The position numbers and the translations under genes are program-made. A stretch of DNA of 64,000 nt from JALNYB01 sp963676235 (GTDB lineage: Archaea > Thermoplasmatota > Thermoplasmata > Methanomassiliicoccales > Methanomethylophilaceae): positions 868,001-932,000 of the forward strand of contig OY781044.1 of the NCBI GenBank assembly GCA_963676235.1, given 5' to 3'. A model generated the notes under the pieces. It was given only the letters and a program-made list of their open reading frames with translations. It made no database searches and had not been told where the DNA came from. Below, one piece after another: positions 27,611 to 34,922 of the stretch. How positions within the stretch are numbered: the stretch's first letter is position 1; each line of letters opens with the position of its first letter.

Positions 27611-28294
27611 TCATATATCTTTTCGGTTCACGTTCTTAATGGATACCGTCGGACGTGTCCATCCCGGGCTATCTTTGTCGGAGTCCTTTATGTCCAAGAT
27701 GATGTTTGAGATGCTGCAGGATTCTTCTTCTGAATCTGATATTTCTTTAAGGGTTTCTCTTATGTATTCCCCTCTGGCTTCCATTCCGGTCATCTTCAAC
27801 GCATCTGATATGAAATTGGATGCCTCGCGAAGTTTTGCTTTGGCCTTCTCCAGTTTTCTTATCCTATTGACGTTATCAGAAACATCCTCCTTCGCGGTCC
27901 TGGAGAATCCGTATTTTCTGGGCGTGAGAGGTTTCTGTCCTATGCTGTACGGACATACGGTACACTTTCTCTTCACCTCAACGATATCTCCGTCAAGGGA
28001 CATATTCATCAGAGGTTCCATGGCATTCTTGCATACAGGGCAGATCTCAGGAAGTTCTGTGTTGCTGCTTTCATTGTACTCTATTACGATTTTGAGAAGA
28101 TTTCTGTCGATACCGACGCGTCTGATACGTTCTCCGCCTACGTGGTAATCGGGGTCCATTCTGGTCAATTCTTTTCTGACCAACGCGGTAAGTTCTTTCT
28201 GTGTCCCGACATGAGAATGCCTGTCCATTACAATTCTTATCGCTTTGGATAGCGTTTCTTCATCCGAGATCTTGTATGACATCGTTTGAGACAT
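27611..28294 (-). CDS. Conserved archaeal zinc-ribbon protein of unknown function
   Basis: No functional family recognised. From the ATG at 28294 (227 residues; GAGGGG lies 8 bases upstream) the N-terminal half looks like a small alpha/beta domain with KAIRIVMDRHSHVGTQKELTALVRKEL, reminiscent of a winged helix. The centre has a ribbon with CPVCKNAM and CTVCPYSIG. A charged coiled-coil follows (VNRIRKLEKAKAKLREASNF). The end is acidic. A DNA- or RNA-binding role is plausible. It is the most upstream gene of a leftward set and its start faces tRNA-Leu. Confidence 0.65.
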   Translation of the reverse strand: MSQTMSYKISDEETLSKAIRIVMDRHSHVGTQKELTALVRKELTRMDPDYHVGGERIRRVGIDRNLLKIVIEYNESSNTELPEICPVCKNAMEPLMNMSLDGDIVEVKRKCTVCPYSIGQKPLTPRKYGFSRTAKEDVSDNVNRIRKLEKAKAKLREASNFISDALKMTGMEARGEYIRETLKEISDSEEESCSISNIILDIKDSDKDSPGWTRPTVSIKNVNRKDI

Positions 28295-28364
28295 GGTGTT
28301 CCCCTCTATTAACGATTTCATTCGAAGAATACATTAATAAGTTGTTCATGTTTCGGTCTATTGC

Positions 28365-28487
<123 letters not shown>

Positions 28488-28696
28488 TTCTCATTTTCAG
28501 ACATGACCATTACTCGAATTAGGTGGAATCAAAGAAAAATATATGAAAAAATCTTCATATTATGTACCAAAGGTGCATTTTTATTTGGTTCTATAGGTTT
28601 TTAGAACGATGCGATGAATTTGGTATATTTCTGTTATTGTACATAAAAACCCAGAGAATCAATATTTTTTACCATATATTACCATCACAAAAACGG

Positions 28697-28704
28697 TTTA
28701 TATT
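28697..28704 (+). promoter_or_regulatory. TATA box of the small membrane protein gene
   Basis: TTTATATT lies 21-28 bases before the ATG at 28725, so the message is probably leaderless. The same box sequence occurs at the same distance before the gene at 41334. Confidence 0.5.
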
Positions 28705-28724
28705 TACATTCAATTAAAGATATA

Positions 28725-28904
28725 ATGAATAGAAGATTTTCAATGGTAATTTCCTTGATCGCAATCTTGATAATGTTCATCATTTTGATGTCTGTTAGCA
28801 GTCAACATAGCATTCAACCGCCTATCGGGTTGATATCGATCTTTTTTGTTTTTGCGATACTCGTTGCAATATATGGTTCGATGAAAAGGGGCAAACGTTT
28901 CTGA
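28725..28904 (+). CDS. Small two-helix membrane protein, possibly frameshifted
   Basis: A 59-residue protein, not in a known family. After MNRRFSM come two hydrophobic helices, one around VISLIAILIMFIILM and one around GLISIFFVFAILVAIYG, with a short polar loop between and a basic end (MKRGKRF). The TATA box directly upstream supports expression. Immediately after the TGA a +1 frame stays open for 22 codons (DLKDFKKYND to KTSKKYNR, stop at 28969-28971), so the protein may once have had, or still has by frameshifting, a charged cytoplasmic tail. Confidence 0.5.
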   Translation: MNRRFSMVISLIAILIMFIILMSVSSQHSIQPPIGLISIFFVFAILVAIYGSMKRGKRF

Positions 28905-29283
28905 TCTGAAAGATTTCAAAAAATATAATGATGCAGCAGATGTAAAGACATCTAAAAAATATAATCGATGACGTTTCGATAAAATCCTTCCCCATGTCAA
29001 AGTCTTACATATCTTCATGCGACTTATGATCATAGGATTCAATCTTGATTGTGGATGCTTTGAACGTAGATCAGGCGCCGGAGGTGTCGACCCACGGATC
29101 TGTGGGCTCATATTCTCTTGATGTTCTTATACATCTAAGGTCTCTGTTGTAATATATCAGAGGATGTTCGAACAATACTGAGGATGGTTTCACTTGGTTT
29201 TTCATGTTCTCGCAGATAGATCAATTTCACTATAATAATTAAGAATTAAAAATCATCAAGATATTTCTGATTGCACAGGACCT
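28905..29283. other. Intergenic, no clear gene
   Basis: The first 67 bases are the possible out-of-frame tail of the preceding small gene. A hairpin CCCAC/GTGGG with a six-base loop is at 29091-29106, in a short patch richer in G and C than the surroundings, and could be a terminator-like or remnant element. Nothing else is recognised. Confidence 0.4.
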
Positions 29284-30225
29284 TTACTGGTTTGATAAAT
29301 TGTGTGATTCTGTAATTACGTTCCAGTATAATTCCGGTTCAAACGACATTCTTGAATCAACAATAACAACGGATTCATGAAACAGATAGTATAATTCATC
29401 ATTAGACACGTTTTCTTTTTTCACACAATCCCATAACATTCTTTCCTGACCCGGTGCAAGGTAGACCTTAACGGTTTGTCCGGATTTGTTGAACATGTTT
29501 CTTAACTCGTAATCATTATCATAGAACATTATATTTGCACAAAATGCGAAAACGATTGCTTTTTTACACTGATCTTCTTCTTTTAAGAAATCTGCCATGA
29601 AATAATAAATTATCGATAATTTAGACTTATCAGAGGTTGAATCTATTTTATCATTAAAAAGACTCCACAATGCATCTCTGTATGTGAAGGTTTCATCTTT
29701 CTGTTTCAAAATATCTATTTTTTTCTTCAATTCATCTTTTGTTATTGCCATCGGAGGTTGCATCAATACATCATGTTTTTGAAGATAATTCAGATAATCT
29801 TTGTCTTTCAATTCATTTTTTCCCGTTTCTGTTAAACGGTAATATTTTTGCGGATATTCCAGATCAATATCTCCGTTTTTCAAATGATCATTTATTGTTT
29901 CGATCAATTCATCTTTTTTACCGTTCGGTGATAAATTATTATTCGCCAATATCTTCTCTAATTCTGATACTGTCAACCACGAAAGATCATCAGGAATCAC
30001 ACTTTTTATGATAAAACCGTTCTTTTCTAAAATTTCTAAGGTTTTTTTGGGATCGATTCCATATCTTTCTTTCCAGTATTTTGAAAATTCTTTTTGTTCC
30101 GTATTGAATTCATTCAAATGGAATAAGAATATAATTTCATTATCGAACAATTCAAATTGTTCATTGTTAATAATGCATTCTTTTTTCAATTGTTCTTTCT
30201 TGTCCTCATCGAAATAAAGACTCAT
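29284..30225 (-). CDS. SAP-domain protein of unknown function
   Basis: A 313-residue, AT-rich gene. The only recognisable part is a SAP-like motif around residues 80-115, LTVSELEKILANNNLSPNGK followed by KDELIETINDHL, a helix-extended-helix fold that often binds DNA. Before it come helices with SKYWKERYGIDPKKTLEILEKNGFI, and after it KYYRLTETGKNEL looks like the wing of a winged helix. The C-terminal 150 residues are helical and unassigned. Composition and neighbourhood (small surface and membrane genes, no housekeeping partner) suggest an accessory gene, probably acquired. No catalytic residues are seen. Confidence 0.6.
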   Translation of the reverse strand: MSLYFDEDKKEQLKKECIINNEQFELFDNEIIFLFHLNEFNTEQKEFSKYWKERYGIDPKKTLEILEKNGFIIKSVIPDDLSWLTVSELEKILANNNLSPNGKKDELIETINDHLKNGDIDLEYPQKYYRLTETGKNELKDKDYLNYLQKHDVLMQPPMAITKDELKKKIDILKQKDETFTYRDALWSLFNDKIDSTSDKSKLSIIYYFMADFLKEEDQCKKAIVFAFCANIMFYDNDYELRNMFNKSGQTVKVYLAPGQERMLWDCVKKENVSNDELYYLFHESVVIVDSRMSFEPELYWNVITESHNLSNQ

Positions 30226-30480
30226 AATATAGTAATCGAGTGTATATTATGTAAACCTAATTGAGGTCTTTATAATGAGATCAACTATTGTAAATCCATA
30301 AGATATTCGGATTTTGTTATGAGTATTAAAAAAATCACAATATTTTCTTAATTTTTTTTATTTTTTAAAAATAATGCACATAATTGGATAATATATTACA
30401 TTTTTAGACATTATGATAAGAAGTTTTACTAATTTTATAACATAAAGTATGATTATTTTTATATATTAGTAACACCTAGA
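30226..30480. other. Very AT-rich intergenic region with promoters
   Basis: No gene is seen here. It holds the promoter of the SAP-domain gene (leftward) and, at 30456-30465, a strong TATA-type TTTTTATATA directed to the right toward the structured element that follows. Confidence 0.45.
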
Positions 30481-30484
30481 TGTT

Positions 30485-30590
30485 TTGCAAGGGGTAGAAT
30501 TAGGTTAGGCTTAACGTCTAATTTGGGAGGTACGTGACTAATGACCCTTACATTTGTCTCCGTTAACGTACCTCCTTTTGATTTTCAGAT
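30485..30590 (+). ncRNA. Candidate structured small RNA or folded leader
   Basis: Two strong stem-loops follow each other about 30 bases after a TATA box. Stem 1 (30498-30523): AATTAG/CTAATT plus GTTA/TAAC, tetraloop GGCT, two-base bulge. Stem 2 (30526-30575): GGAGGTACGT pairs perfectly with ACGTACCTCC; inside it an 8-base-pair stem 536-543/551-558 with one U-U mismatch and a 7-base loop. A T-rich run follows. Structure is read from sequence; expression is inferred. Confidence 0.5.
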
Positions 30591-30630
30591 AAATGTAATA
30601 AACAGGTGTTCAAGTTTATTTTCAAAGTAA
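30541..30630 (+). CDS. Possible 29-residue ORF with sequestered ribosome-binding site
   Basis: ATG at 30541 opens 29 codons (MTLTFVSVNV ... SSLFSK) ending TAA. GGGAGG at 30525-30530 is placed as a ribosome-binding site, but lies inside the perfect 10-base stem of the candidate small RNA, so translation would be blocked when the stem forms. The peptide has no recognisable family. This could be a regulated small protein or chance; the two readings compete with the pure RNA reading. Confidence 0.25.
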   Translation: MTLTFVSVNVPPFDFQINVINRCSSLFSK

Positions 30631-30655
30631 ATAAAAAGTTTTGAAAAAGGTTTTT

Positions 30656-31273
30656 TTAACGAGATATAATAAAAAATATCGAAAGTTCGATATTGTTTGT
30701 GGTCTCTATCGTTATGGTTGGGACATCATTGACAAGAGTGTACGTCACATTATTTGCACCTGTTACAGTCGTTGTAAGAGTAGATGCCCTACCATTATAG
30801 ACACACGAGAAGACGTCTCCGGAAAGTTCCCAATTTGTGAGACCGGTCAGTGTGATGACAGTTGTTGGCAATACGGCGGGGAGTGATCCACTTGTATCCG
30901 CGATCTCACCATTGAATTTCAGAGTAAGCGGAACAATAGCTATGGTAGAAGATGTGACATAATATGTTTCGGTCCATTGAGCATAGAGTAAAGTTCCATA
31001 TACTACTGATTCGCCATTTGCATATGTGGTGCCGGTGCCATCCGTTTTTGTGTTCCAGTTGTCAAATACGTAGTCGCCGTTGGCGAACATACATGCTTGA
31101 ACGACCTCGCTTGTACTTGTGAAAGTTATTTCGCCTTCAGAGGTCGTGCCTCCGTTGCCGTTGTATGTGACATCGGTTGCTTTAGAATCATTGTTCGTGA
31201 ATGCATAGACACCTGCCACTACAATCACCAATGCAATTACCACTATTGCAACTATGATGATCTTTTTATCCAT
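30656..31273 (-). CDS. Membrane-anchored surface protein with InlB-type repeat
   Basis: A 205-residue protein. One N-terminal membrane helix (KKIIIVAIVVIALVIVVAGVY) anchors it, with the rest outside. The ectodomain begins with VTYNGNGGTTSEG and FDNWNTKTDGTGTTYANGE, a clear Listeria-Bacteroides (InlB B) repeat, a beta-grasp adhesion module common on gut microbes and their archaeal neighbours. A second threonine-rich beta domain follows, ending IELSIFFIISR. Length is short for the group, which often has many repeats. A role in attachment is known for the repeat in bacteria and inferred here. Confidence 0.8.
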   Translation of the reverse strand: MDKKIIIVAIVVIALVIVVAGVYAFTNNDSKATDVTYNGNGGTTSEGEITFTSTSEVVQACMFANGDYVFDNWNTKTDGTGTTYANGESVVYGTLLYAQWTETYYVTSSTIAIVPLTLKFNGEIADTSGSLPAVLPTTVITLTGLTNWELSGDVFSCVYNGRASTLTTTVTGANNVTYTLVNDVPTITIETTNNIELSIFFIISR

Positions 31274-31512
31274 GGACGCTAACCCGAATAACGGTATATT
31301 ATGATTCGTAAAAGAAAATATAAAAAATCTGTGAAAGACAAATTTCCGAAATAATCATAGATTATTCTACAGAAGAATAAATTTTGACAATTTTCATTCA
31401 TTTTTACTCAGTTGATATTTTTGGACCTTAGGGTTCTACTGTGTTGCATCGATGGAATATAATTGTAAATTTTTAGAATTAAGCGAAGATATTTCAATTA
31501 CATAAGATATTT
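31274..31512. other. Divergent AT-rich intergenic region
   Basis: No gene seen. It holds the promoter of the surface protein (leftward) and of the tautomerase gene (rightward). It is strongly AT-rich, consistent with the accessory zone on its left. Confidence 0.4.
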
Positions 31513-31557
31513 ATGTTTAAAGAACAGTGTTTAATGTGTATCAATGGAGATGATATC

Positions 31558-31761
31558 TTGCCTGTAATAACGATTGAATTGCCACCACAAGATTATGCAA
31601 AGAAAGCTGAGATCGCAAACACCTTCACGAACGAACTCAGCAGAATTATGAAGTTTCCCAAGGAAGCGATCGTTGTTCTGTTCCATGAATTATCGCCAGA
31701 TAACATTTCGAACGGCGGAACCATGCTGTCAGAGAGATTAAAGAATGAGCAGTTGAAGTGA
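31558..31761 (+). CDS. 4-oxalocrotonate tautomerase family protein
   Basis: A 67-residue tautomerase subunit. The family needs an N-terminal proline exposed by Met removal, and the TTG at 31558 is followed by CCT, giving PVITIELPP; GGAGATGA lies just upstream. The longer frame from 31513 would bury that proline, so TTG is the true start. The short hydrophobic strand VVLFHELSPDNISNGG near the end is typical of the family. Substrate unknown; archaeal members may act on keto acids or only have promiscuous activity. It stands alone next to the lar genes. Confidence 0.85.
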   Translation: MPVITIELPPQDYAKKAEIANTFTNELSRIMKFPKEAIVVLFHELSPDNISNGGTMLSERLKNEQLK

Positions 31762-31861
31762 ATGTACAGGAGGGAGCAAATCTCTTGACTGGTTCACTTC
31801 CAATTTTTATGTAATTTATTGTTCCTATCAATCAGGGTCGATATATCGGCCACAAATATGT

Positions 31862-33031
31862 TCATAGTCTCAGACTTTTTTTAATATCCAAAATAGATGC
31901 ATTGTTATCGCGTGCCAATTTTGCAATGTCATCGTATTCTGCTTTATTCTTCTTGATGCCGTATCCTTCTGAGTATTTCACACGAATAGGTCCGTATTCA
32001 GTCGATATTGTTTCTGTGCATGAATGCATCTCATAACGGGAACACAGGTGTTGACGTATGCCCAGTGTAGTCGTGTGTTTCATAATCAGTTTAGCGAATC
32101 TTTCAGAATCGTCATTCCGGCATAGGCAGGTAAGCATGAACGCGGAGCGGTTCTTCTTCATGATGATCGGAGTTACAAAAGCATCCAGAGCACCATTTTC
32201 CATCAGGACATCTGAAGCGAATCCCAATTCTTCCGGTGTTATGTCGTCGATATTGCATATGAGTTCGCAGACCTCAGGAAGGTCTTCCTTCACATCTCCC
32301 AGATATGCACGCATGATATTCGCAATGGAATAATCATTCTTTCCCATTCCATATCCTACGTTTTCGTAAGTCATCAAAGGCATGGTTTTGAAATTCTTTG
32401 TGAAGTGTTTCAGAATGGCAGCTCCTGTTGGTGTACAGAATTCTCCTTCTGCATCTCCTGCATAGGATGGAATGTTGCGGATGAGGTATTCTGTTGCCGG
32501 AGCAGGTATCGGAATGACGCCGTGCGCGCAGTTCACATGTCCGAATCCCAGACGAATAGGTGATGATATGATCTGTTTTGGTTCGAGCATCTCAAGGAGC
32601 ATACATGCGCCTACGATGTCTGCTATCGCATCTAATGCTCCCACTTCATGGAAATGTATCTGATCAATGGGTTTTTTATGCACATTGGATTCTGCTTCTG
32701 CGATAAGATCGTATATCTCATTAGCATTTTTTTTCACATTTTGAGAGACATTCAGGTGATCGATCACATCATGAATCGCATCTAATTTCGAATGACTATG
32801 TTTCAGACAGTGTTCGGTGTTATCCTCTTCATCACCGTGGACTTTGACTGTTATGTGAATTCCGTTTATTCCGCATTTGGATGTACGGTCTAGCTCGAAT
32901 GTCACGTTAGGGATATTCAGATCCTGCATTTTCTTCATGAAGATGTTCGGATCTGGAAGAAGATCCGCCAGAGAGCTCATGATCATGTCTCCGGATGCAC
33001 CGGCCAAGCATTCAAAATAGATGGTCCTCAT
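31862..33031 (-). CDS. larC: Nickel-pincer cofactor biosynthesis protein LarC
   Basis: A 389-residue LarC, the nickel insertase that completes the pincer cofactor by CTP-dependent metal transfer. It starts FECLAGASGDMIMSSLADL, contains IHFHEVGALDAIADIVG, and INSPIRLG-like substrate segment PIRLGFGHVNCAHGVIPIPAPATEYL; the carboxy part has CNIDDITPEELGFASDVLMENGALDAF. In many bacteria larC is split into C1/C2 by a programmed frameshift; here it is one continuous frame. A His-rich patch (HCLKHSHSK) near residue 75 may bind nickel. It overlaps larB by 4 bases. Confidence 0.93.
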   Translation of the reverse strand: MRTIYFECLAGASGDMIMSSLADLLPDPNIFMKKMQDLNIPNVTFELDRTSKCGINGIHITVKVHGDEEDNTEHCLKHSHSKLDAIHDVIDHLNVSQNVKKNANEIYDLIAEAESNVHKKPIDQIHFHEVGALDAIADIVGACMLLEMLEPKQIISSPIRLGFGHVNCAHGVIPIPAPATEYLIRNIPSYAGDAEGEFCTPTGAAILKHFTKNFKTMPLMTYENVGYGMGKNDYSIANIMRAYLGDVKEDLPEVCELICNIDDITPEELGFASDVLMENGALDAFVTPIIMKKNRSAFMLTCLCRNDDSERFAKLIMKHTTTLGIRQHLCSRYEMHSCTETISTEYGPIRVKYSEGYGIKKNKAEYDDIAKLARDNNASILDIKKSLRL

Positions 33032-33780
33032 TGGTTATTCTCTCCTATCTGGTTGATCATACTTGCAAGGTATCCCGCGCCGAACCCGTTGTTGATATTA
33101 ACGACGCTTACTCCGCTTGCGCATGAATTCAACATTGAAAGCAGTGCAGATATTCCTTCGAAAGAAGCGCCATATCCGACCGATGTAGGGACAGCGATGA
33201 CAGGAGCATCTACGAGTCCGCCTACTACGCTGATAAGGGCCCCCTCCATGCCTGCTATGGCAATGACCACCTTTGCTTTCATCAGCACATCAAGATGTGC
33301 AAGCAGTCTGTGAAGGCCTGCCACACCTACATCATAGATGCGCTCAACGTTATTTCCGAGAGCTTCTGCAGTAAGTGCCGCCTCTTCTGCTACAGGTATG
33401 TCGCTTGTACCGCCTGTAACGATCGCGATGAAATCTTCTCCTTTTGGACTAGGCATTTTACCGATGATACACATGTTGGCTTCTGGGTAATATTTCGCAA
33501 GATCCAATTCTCTGCACAATTGGGCTGCTGCTTCTTTTGATACGCGTGTGGCGAGAACGCAGTGCGAATCTTTGAGTAATGAACGAGCGATACTGCAGAT
33601 CTGGTCCGGGGTCTTTCCAGCTCCGTATATGACCTCTGCTGCACCTTGTCTGAGAACGCGGTGGTGATCTACCTTTGCATAGCCAAGATCTTCGAATGGC
33701 TCCATCTTCAGTTTTAGTAATGCTTCATCGGGTGTTATATCGCCGTCGCGTACTTGTGCCAATAATTTCAGAGTATCCAT
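33028..33780 (-). CDS. larB: Pyridinium-3,5-biscarboxylic acid mononucleotide synthase LarB
   Basis: A 250-residue LarB, which carboxylates and hydrolyses nicotinic acid adenine dinucleotide to start the nickel-pincer cofactor. It resembles PurE in its C-terminal half: IAIVTGGTSDIPVAEEAALTA and VGVAGLHRLLAHLDVLMKA, then AGMEGALISVVGGLVDAPVIAVPTSVGYG, the carboxylase-like core. The ATG at 33780 gives the family N terminus MDTLKLLAQVRDGDITPDEA; the longer frame is rejected. The gap to larE is 4 bases and larC overlaps, so larEBC form an operon transcribed leftward. No larA (racemase apoenzyme) lies in the window. Confidence 0.93.
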   Translation of the reverse strand: MDTLKLLAQVRDGDITPDEALLKLKMEPFEDLGYAKVDHHRVLRQGAAEVIYGAGKTPDQICSIARSLLKDSHCVLATRVSKEAAAQLCRELDLAKYYPEANMCIIGKMPSPKGEDFIAIVTGGTSDIPVAEEAALTAEALGNNVERIYDVGVAGLHRLLAHLDVLMKAKVVIAIAGMEGALISVVGGLVDAPVIAVPTSVGYGASFEGISALLSMLNSCASGVSVVNINNGFGAGYLASMINQIGENNQ

Positions 33781-33784
33781 TTCT

Positions 33785-34528
33785 TTACCTCGGAGTGGGA
33801 TCCAGTGATACGGAATAATAGTCATCAGATAAAGCGGTTTCAATATCTTTGAGACATTCTATTGCTTTTTCCATTTGTTCGGATCTGACTTTAATTAGTG
33901 CTGAATTTCCATTGCAACATATGCGAAAGTCGTTAAAACCCATTTTGAAAAGTATATTCTCGGAATGTTCAGTACGTTCCAAATCCTCGGATGTAATGAT
34001 TGTGCCAGTTGGTATTCTAGTAGCTAAACACGAGTATGATGGTAAATTCCATGTTGGAAGTTTTACGGCCTTTGAAAGTTCCCGGATTTGATTTTTGGTC
34101 ATGTCGCATTCACGCATAGGGGACATTATCGACATTTCTTTCAGAGCGCGCATTCCGGGACGTTCCGACTCCAAATCCGTGGAATTGGTTCCGTCAATGA
34201 ATGTATAGAATCCGTCTTTTCTGGCTTCTTCGATGAATATGGAGAATATTGCTCTTTTGCAATAGTAACAGCGGTCTTCCGTATTTTTTATGACGTTATC
34301 ATACGAAAGGATATCTGCTTCGATGATGCGCAGGTCTGCATCAAGATGTTCTGCGATCTTTTTCGCATTTTCCAATTCGAAATGAGGCTGAAATTGGGTC
34401 TTTACAAAATATGCTTTGACAGTAGCTCCGCTTCTTTTTGCAGAATACAATAAGAATGAAGAATCGACACCGCCCGAAAAGGCCAGTGCGACCTTGGGAT
34501 TCTTGTCAAAGAAAGATCTTAGGTTCAT
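33785..34528 (-). CDS. larE: Sulfur transferase LarE
   Basis: A 247-residue PP-loop enzyme that inserts sulfur into the pincer cofactor precursor. The ATP-binding PP-loop is VALAFSGGVDSSFLL. Cysteines at about 87, 90 (RCYYCKRAIF) and 167 (SYSCLATRIPTG) match the three-Cys pattern of LarE versions that hold a 4Fe-4S cluster and can act repeatedly, unlike the single-Cys sacrificial enzyme of Lactiplantibacillus. That reading is inference. ATG 34528 gives the usual N terminus and is 27 bases inside the open frame. First gene of the lar operon. Confidence 0.9.
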   Translation of the reverse strand: MNLRSFFDKNPKVALAFSGGVDSSFLLYSAKRSGATVKAYFVKTQFQPHFELENAKKIAEHLDADLRIIEADILSYDNVIKNTEDRCYYCKRAIFSIFIEEARKDGFYTFIDGTNSTDLESERPGMRALKEMSIMSPMRECDMTKNQIRELSKAVKLPTWNLPSYSCLATRIPTGTIITSEDLERTEHSENILFKMGFNDFRICCNGNSALIKVRSEQMEKAIECLKDIETALSDDYYSVSLDPTPR

Positions 34529-34627
34529 CGCCACACCTTTTCGGTCTATCTGCAAATGGTGATATATTGTTTCCTATTATGTTCAAAAGTCTTATATCGA
34601 GACCGCACTTTTCAAAAATTGATAAAT

Positions 34628-34891
34628 ATGGTAAGTGCACAACTCAGAGTTCAGTTCTTAGAAGCAACAGCTTCTCTAATCATCGCAGCATTTGGATTGG
34701 TAGCAGCTCTCGCTTGGAATGAGACGATAAAATCATTGATCGCAAGCATGTTCCCCAACGATCCGGACAGTCTGCTCGGATTGACCACGTATGCAGTTAT
34801 AGTGACTGTTGTCGCAGTAATTGCTACACTTGTGATCACCAACGCGATCAAGAAAGCAAAAGCTGTTGCGGAAAAAGAAGAGAAAGAATAA
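34628..34891 (+). CDS. DUF5654-like small membrane protein
   Basis: An 87-residue protein with two predicted membrane helices. The first part, LRVQFLEATASLIIAAFGLVAALAWNETIK, and the second, YAVIVTVVAVIATLVITNAIKK, are the layout of the DUF5654 family found across archaea and some bacteria, of unknown function. The end is charged (KAVAEKEEKE). The ATG at 34628 is preferred over the longer frame because it starts exactly at the family N terminus and follows a TATA-like region. It is divergent from the larE operon and has no close partner. Confidence 0.75.
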   Translation: MVSAQLRVQFLEATASLIIAAFGLVAALAWNETIKSLIASMFPNDPDSLLGLTTYAVIVTVVAVIATLVITNAIKKAKAVAEKEEKE

Positions 34892-34922
34892 ACACAATTT
34901 ATTTTTAGGTTTAAACTATTTA

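Noticed and set aside
29091..29106. Hairpin CCCAC/GTGGG as a possible RNA gene
   Set aside because: Only five base pairs, no promoter and no extended structure; listed only as part of the intergenic note.
28740..29111. Leftward 123-codon frame opposite the small membrane protein
   Set aside because: Very basic and low in complexity, antisense to a gene with a TATA box, with no recognisable domain.
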